Source: an uncultured Oscillospiraceae bacterium (lineage in GTDB: Bacteria; Bacillota; Clostridia; Oscillospirales; Oscillospiraceae). From it: a stretch of 9,789 nt of DNA. Numbering within the stretch: the first letter of the stretch is position 1; each line of letters begins with the position of its first letter. Location of the stretch: contig CAKUJN010000077.1 in assembly GCA_934661735.1 (NCBI GenBank), positions 1-9,789 of the forward strand. Direction: 5' to 3'. A program made the translations under genes and the position numbers. Positions 6,596 to 9,789 of the stretch are shown here, piece by piece. Under the pieces are notes generated by a model. It saw only the letters and a program-made list of their open reading frames with translations. It was not told the DNA's origin and did not search any database.

Positions 6596-6770
6596 GATGA
6601 TAGCACTCCGCAATCGAAGATTGCGACAGTCGAATGGATATTCTCCAGACGCCCAACGGCACGGCGCTCAAACGCCGGACCATTTCGGCGGAAAGACCTT
6701 TCGCTCCCGTTTGGCGGCCTTTGAGGGCCTGAGGGGAGGTACTGATTGTTTCCGCGCCTCTATATCTCTG
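6596..6770 (-). ncRNA. Lysine riboswitch (L-box)
   Basis: The minus-strand leader shows the conserved L-box landmarks in order: ATAGAGGCGCG (6763-6753), AGTA (loop-E side) shortly after, CTCCC...GGGAG closing a helix, GAAAGG, CCGCCGAA, a CGGCG...CGCCG hairpin, TTGGGCGTCTGGAGAATA with TCCATTC, then GACTGTCGC and a 3' part CGGAGTGCTATC that closes the aptamer (ATAG with CTAT). The order and spacing match the lysC leader of B. subtilis and the asd leader of T. maritima as I recall them. In this family lysine binding stabilises the closing helix and favours the downstream terminator, so the importer genes should be off when lysine is plentiful. It also assigns lysine as the likely transporter substrate. 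Confidence 0.92.
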
Positions 6771-6795
6771 TTTGATCCTTATTTGATTTTCGCCC

Positions 6796-6825
6796 ATTAT
6801 AGACATGAAAAGCGGCTGCTGTCAA
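6796..6825 (-). promoter_or_regulatory. Consensus sigma-70-type promoter of the lysine ABC operon
   Basis: On the minus strand TTGACA (6825-6820) and TATAAT (6801-6796) both match the vegetative consensus exactly, with an 18-base spacer. Transcription should begin near 6789, giving a leader of about 300 bases that holds the riboswitch and its terminator. The perfect boxes suggest a strong constitutive promoter, with control exerted through the riboswitch. Confidence 0.9.
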
Positions 6826-6851
6826 GCGTTTTTGCAAAAAAAGCCGCTTTT
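6808..6851. repeat. Inverted repeat spanning the lysine promoter -35 region
   Basis: AAAAGCGGCT (6808-6817) pairs with AGCCGCTTTT (6842-6851), 10 bp around a 24-base loop that contains the -35 box. On the plus strand it is followed by T, CA and seven T, so it resembles a terminator for plus-strand or bidirectional transcription. It might be the end of the upstream minus-strand gene's transcript, an operator, or both. Confidence 0.45.
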
Positions 6852-6878
6852 TCATTTTTTTCATAAAACAGGCAGAGG

Positions 6879-6936
6879 CGCGCCGCCGTTTTCTGTGAAA
6901 ATGCACAGACACGGCGGCGCGTTTTTGTCGGTTTTT
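6879..6936 (+). terminator. Long terminator-type hairpin behind the GH3 gene (T-run on the plus strand)
   Basis: CGCGCCGCCGT (6879-6889) pairs with 6911-6921 over 11 bp, and inside it TCTGTG (6892-6897) pairs with CACAGA (6904-6909). On the plus strand it is followed by TTTTT, GTCGG and TTTTT. It begins 20 bases past the minus-strand GH3 stop codon, so it is placed as that gene's terminator, yet the strong T-run faces the other way; on the minus strand only a TTTT follows, about 10 bases after the stem. It may work in both directions or block antisense transcription. Confidence 0.6.
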
Positions 6937-6940
6937 ACGG

Positions 6941-9049
6941 TCAACGCTTTGTTTTGCTTCGTTCCTGCATCAGGCGCAGAATGCGCAGCGCCGATTTTTC
7001 CAGCGTCACGCGGTCCGGCTCGGCAGTATACCGCTCGTTGTCCGCGAGGAACATGCCGCGGAATTTCCAGTCCACGATCATCGAGCGCGCCAGCGCGCCG
7101 TCCTCGCCGCAGAGCTCGCCGTTGACCGGCGCGGCCGGAATCAGGACCGCGGGATACGCGCCGCAGGCGATTTCAAAGCCCAGCGCGTACAGGCCGCGGC
7201 AGGCTGACTGTGAAAGCGCTGCGGGCTCCGCCGCGCCGCTGCGCAGCACCGGTGCGCCGAACGGGCGGACGCCGTCGGCGATTGCGCGTGCGCAGAGACC
7301 GGAGACAACGGGGTCCTCAGACCAGCACTCGGCAAAGCCGGTCTGGCGCGGCGCGCGCAGCAGGTTTACACACGGGGCCAGCCACAGATCAACGCCGTAT
7401 TCGGACATTTCACGGCCGATGGCCGCGCCGACCGAACGGATGAGGTCCGGATCAAATGAGCAGGCCAGCAGGCTTGCCGACGGGAACGCCGTGCAGTTCT
7501 GGCGCTTTACGACCTTGTCCGTCTCATCATCGCGGATTTCCCGCTGCAGGTGCAGGCCCTCGGAGCCGGCCGCGATGCTCAGCGCGGGGATTTCATAGCG
7601 CTCCAGCGCCGCCGACGCGCCGAGCGCCCCTGGCACGGAGGACGGCTGCGTGCCGAAATCATAGACCAGCGCGCGCAGACTGTAATCGTCCATCGAAGCG
7701 ACCAGCTGGAACGGCGAACACCAGCCGCGCAGCACGTCGGTGAGCGTATGCTCTCTGCCGTCGGGGCGGCAGCCGGTGAATTCCTGGCCCTTTTTCCGGC
7801 TCAGGCGCGGCAGGCTGCGGTCGGAGAAGCGGATGGCGCGCTTGCGCGCGGCGGCAAGCTCCTCACCTTCGCCGCTGTAGGTAAAGCCTGCGCCGGTGCG
7901 CGCGCGGTCGGGGCGGTCCGCCATCTGCATGGGCGTGATTGCTTGCACCACGGCGCTGCGCGTCAGGCGCAGCGAGCCGGCAATATAGGTCGCGCGGCTG
8001 CTGACGCCGACGCGGATGTCGTAATAGCCCTCCTCCAGCACGAACGCGGAGGCGCTTTCGCGGAATACGGCCATTTTCGTTACCGGAAAGCGCAGGGTGA
8101 TCGTCTGCTTTTCGCCCGCTTCCAGCGGACGCGTTTTCCGGAAGCAGGCAAGCTGATAGATTGCGCCGCCGTGCGCGGCTGCGGGCGTGGAGAAATAGAC
8201 CTGCACGACCTCCTGCACGGGCCAGACGCTTCCGGTGTTCGCTACCTCGGCCGTCACAACCACGTCGCAGCCGTCCAGACCCATGGAGACGGACTGAAGT
8301 TCGGCCCTGCCATAGCCGAGACCGTAGCCGAACGGATACAGCACGTCCCTGCCGAACGAATCAAACCAGCGGTAGCCGCAGAAGCCGTCCATTACTCCGG
8401 CGGCCTCGTCAAACTGCGCAAGCGTCAGCGGCCAGCTGTGCGCCAGACGTCCGGAGGGCATGACCTCGCCGGTCAGGATATCGGCCAGCGCCGCGCCGCC
8501 CTCCTGTCCCGCCACGCCCATGAACACGATGGCCGGAAGCGTCTGTGCAAGCTCGCCCAGTTCCATCCAGCCGGGAGTGTTCAGCACCAGTACCGTCCGC
8601 GTGAATGCGGCGCAGACCGTGCGCACCATTTCACACTCGTCCGCTGTCAGGACCGTGCGGTAGTCCTCGGGCGTGCGCGTGACGACCACGACGGCTGCCG
8701 CGCTGTTTTCGGCCAGCTCCTCCATGCTCAGACGGGAGAGCGGCATTTCCTCATTTTTCGCGTGCGCAAGACACCATTCGCGGTATTTGTGCGCCAGCAG
8801 GCCGTCCGGCCTGACGCGCCCGCCCGCGCACAGCGCGTCAAGCACGTTGACCGTGCGCCACGGCTGCATCTGTTCGGAGCAGCAGGCAGTAAAAATCTGC
8901 CCGACGCCGAAAACGGCGACGGGAAGCGGCTCGCTTCCCTCCGCGCGCAGCGGAAGCGTATTGCCGGTGTTTTTCAGCAGCACCATGCTGCCCGCCGCGG
9001 CGGTGCGTGCAGTCAGCGCGGAATGGTTCATACGGGACGTCAGCTCCAT
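6941..9049 (-). CDS. GH3-family protein with reversed domain order and eroded active site
   Basis: A 702-residue protein of the glycoside hydrolase family 3 (beta-glucosidase-like) fold. Order: GH3 C-terminal-type domain about 15-247 (SMVLLKNTGNTLPL 21-34, VMPSGRLAHSWP 196-207, LYPFGYGLGYG 237-247), a fibronectin-III-like domain about 250-362 (NTGSVWPVQEVVQVYFS, LEEGYYDIRVGVSSR), then the GH3 N-terminal-type domain about 430-695 (TAFPSASLLACSFD, LAPCVNLLRAP, WSEDPVVSG, ALGFEIA, FRGMFLADN). This C-before-N order is known for some rumen/gut Clostridia beta-glucosidases. Asp670 sits at the nucleophile position, but the DGP, KHF..NNQE and GR.FE motifs and the glycine-rich GGTGSG loop are not recognisable, and only 32 residues follow Asp670. 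No signal peptide, so cytosolic. The ATG at 9049 has AGGAG (9057-9061) seven bases upstream; the frame runs to 9187 but that part lacks a ribosome site. Activity and substrate are uncertain. Confidence 0.85.
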   Translation of the reverse strand: MELTSRMNHSALTARTAAAGSMVLLKNTGNTLPLRAEGSEPLPVAVFGVGQIFTACCSEQMQPWRTVNVLDALCAGGRVRPDGLLAHKYREWCLAHAKNEEMPLSRLSMEELAENSAAAVVVVTRTPEDYRTVLTADECEMVRTVCAAFTRTVLVLNTPGWMELGELAQTLPAIVFMGVAGQEGGAALADILTGEVMPSGRLAHSWPLTLAQFDEAAGVMDGFCGYRWFDSFGRDVLYPFGYGLGYGRAELQSVSMGLDGCDVVVTAEVANTGSVWPVQEVVQVYFSTPAAAHGGAIYQLACFRKTRPLEAGEKQTITLRFPVTKMAVFRESASAFVLEEGYYDIRVGVSSRATYIAGSLRLTRSAVVQAITPMQMADRPDRARTGAGFTYSGEGEELAAARKRAIRFSDRSLPRLSRKKGQEFTGCRPDGREHTLTDVLRGWCSPFQLVASMDDYSLRALVYDFGTQPSSVPGALGASAALERYEIPALSIAAGSEGLHLQREIRDDETDKVVKRQNCTAFPSASLLACSFDPDLIRSVGAAIGREMSEYGVDLWLAPCVNLLRAPRQTGFAECWSEDPVVSGLCARAIADGVRPFGAPVLRSGAAEPAALSQSACRGLYALGFEIACGAYPAVLIPAAPVNGELCGEDGALARSMIVDWKFRGMFLADNERYTAEPDRVTLEKSALRILRLMQERSKTKR

Positions 9050-9092
9050 AATATATCTCCTGTCGTAAATCATTACGGGATTTTCCACGCCT

Positions 9093-9101
9093 ATCATATC
9101 A
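9093..9101 (-). promoter_or_regulatory. Probable extended -10 promoter of the GH3-like gene
   Basis: On the minus strand TGATATGAT (9101-9093) is an extended -10 (TGn plus TATGAT) about 45 bases before the chosen ATG. The -35 zone 17 bases upstream (TTTCCC) is poor, which an extended -10 can offset. It also supports a start at 9049, since a start at 9187 would lie upstream of this promoter. Confidence 0.5.
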
Positions 9102-9178
9102 CAGATTTTGCATTTGGGAAACGGGAAAAAAGAATAATTGCACACGGACGGCATGGAGCATCCTGTTTTTACAAAAAG

Positions 9179-9209
9179 TTCACGCAAAGCCGCGCGTATC
9201 GTCTATAAT
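9179..9209 (+). promoter_or_regulatory. Probable promoter of the response regulator gene
   Basis: A perfect TATAAT (9204-9209) is preceded, 19 bases upstream, by TTCACG (9179-9184), a four-of-six match to the -35 consensus with a long spacer. Transcription would begin near 9216, giving a leader of about 70 bases. It faces away from the GH3-like gene. Confidence 0.55.
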
Positions 9210-9288
9210 ATAAAAATATGAACGACTGTGCGGCGTCTGCCGCGCAAAAGAGAGACGGCCCGACGCGGGCCGCACGGGAGGGAGCCTT

Positions 9289-9789
9289 ATGGCAAAGAGT
9301 ATTCTGATTGTCGAGGACGATCAAAACATCGCCGAGCTGCTGCAGCTGTATCTGAACAACGAGGGCTATACCACGCACATCGCCTCTGACGGCGGACAGG
9401 GCGTCGACCTGTTCCGCAAGCTCAGTCCCGATCTGGTACTGCTGGACATCATGCTGCCGGTCATGGACGGCTGGGCCGTGCTGCATACCATCCGGCAGAG
9501 CAGTCAGGTGCCGGTCATCATGCTGACGGCAAAGGGTGAGACGACCGACAAGGTCACGGGCCTGAAGCAGGGTGCGGACGACTATATCACAAAGCCGTTT
9601 GAGATGAAGGAAGTCCTTGCGCGCGTTGAGGCCGTGCTGCGCCGCAGCGGCGACGGGGACGGCAAAGAGAAGAAGCGCCGTCTGGTCTTTGACAAGCTGA
9701 TCATCGATCTGGACGCGTTTGAGCTGATTGTCGACGGAAAGCGTGTGGAAACGCCGCCGAAGGAAATGGAGCTTCTGTACCATCTGGCG
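9289..9789 (+). CDS. OmpR/PhoB-family response regulator (3' end outside window)
   Basis: The first 167 residues of a two-component response regulator. The receiver domain is complete (about 3-118): acidic pocket Glu9-Asp10-Asp11 in LIVEDDQ, phosphoacceptor Asp53 in LVLLDIMLPVMDG, switch Thr80 in MLTAKG, and Lys102 in ADDYITKPF. A basic linker (about 120-130) leads into the start of a winged-helix DNA-binding domain (LVFDKLIIDLDAFELIVDG, then TPPKEMELLYHLA, about 131-167), of the type in which TxxE starts the first helix. The domain type marks it as a DNA-binding transcriptional regulator, normally activated by a partner histidine kinase that probably lies just downstream off the window. The start is an ATG after GGGAGGGAG (9276-9284). 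Its target genes cannot be told from this sequence. Confidence 0.93.
   Translation, partial: MAKSILIVEDDQNIAELLQLYLNNEGYTTHIASDGGQGVDLFRKLSPDLVLLDIMLPVMDGWAVLHTIRQSSQVPVIMLTAKGETTDKVTGLKQGADDYITKPFEMKEVLARVEAVLRRSGDGDGKEKKRRLVFDKLIIDLDAFELIVDGKRVETPPKEMELLYHLA

Noticed and set aside
6486..6806. N-terminal extension of the binding-protein reading frame (107 extra residues)
   Set aside because: It lies over the lysine riboswitch, terminator and promoter; a lipoprotein signal peptide and a strong AAGGAGG mark the true start at 6485.
9050..9187. Start of the GH3-like gene at 9187
   Set aside because: No ribosome site there, the extra 46 residues do not match GH3 proteins, and the likely promoter at 9093-9101 is downstream of that start. 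AGGAG at 9057-9061 supports 9049.
7550..9208. 552-residue plus-strand open frame opposite the GH3-like gene
   Set aside because: Antisense shadow in GC-rich DNA: no recognisable domain and Ala/Arg/His-rich composition, while the minus strand has clear GH3 and FnIII motifs.
9218..9309. Small plus-strand open frame starting at 9218 in the response regulator leader
   Set aside because: No ribosome site within reach of the ATG and it overlaps the real gene out of frame; most likely untranslated leader.
9169..9783. 204-residue minus-strand frame opposite the response regulator
   Set aside because: Shadow frame; the plus strand encodes a complete receiver domain with all catalytic residues.

Overview
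This window looks like a chromosomal stretch from a GC-rich, anaerobic, gut-type Clostridia, probably Oscillospiraceae-like. The evidence is Firmicutes-style AGGAGG ribosome binding sites, a lipoprotein-type substrate-binding protein, a lysine (L-box) riboswitch, a glycolytic pgk-tpiA cluster, a rumen/gut-type GH3 protein with reversed domain order, and dispersed palindromic intergenic repeats. The taxonomy is inference from gene style only.

Layout, left to right. (1) 1-181 is the plus-strand 3' end of a class I SAM methyltransferase, followed by an intrinsic terminator. (2) 545-3319 is a plus-strand operon: a near-consensus promoter, trmL (tRNA wobble 2'-O-methyltransferase), pgk (overlapping trmL by an ATGA), a hairpin-rich gap, tpiA, and a strong GAAA-loop terminator. 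It couples a tRNA modification gene to two glycolytic enzymes; gap and gpm are not next to it. (3) 3320-4097 has no convincing gene. Two oppositely oriented copies of a ~90 bp repeat, each centred on a perfect hairpin, bracket ~450 bp of palindrome-rich DNA. (4) 6825 down to about 3995, minus strand, is a lysine-uptake ABC operon: consensus promoter, lysine riboswitch with terminator, lipoprotein binding protein, permease, ATPase, terminator. (5) 9098 down to 6941, minus strand, is a 702-residue GH3-like protein. (6) 9204-9789, plus strand, is a divergently transcribed OmpR/PhoB-type response regulator cut by the window end.

The most interesting content is in (4) and (5). The binding protein of the lysine operon is circularly permuted: the half that is normally C-terminal comes directly after the lipobox, and the normally N-terminal half ends the protein, with the cut at the interlobe hinge. 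All structural elements seem present, so it should still fold, and the riboswitch independently points to lysine as substrate. The neighbouring GH3 protein also has the reversed order (GH3-C, FnIII-like, GH3-N), a known arrangement in rumen/gut Clostridia, but several normally invariant active-site motifs are eroded and the part after the nucleophile position is short, suggesting a pseudoenzyme or a divergent subfamily.

How the parts work together: when lysine is scarce the riboswitch should let transcription run into the importer genes; when lysine binds, the 13-bp terminator before the first gene should form. The trmL-pgk overlap and the hairpins between pgk and tpiA suggest that expression within the glycolytic operon is tuned after transcription starts.
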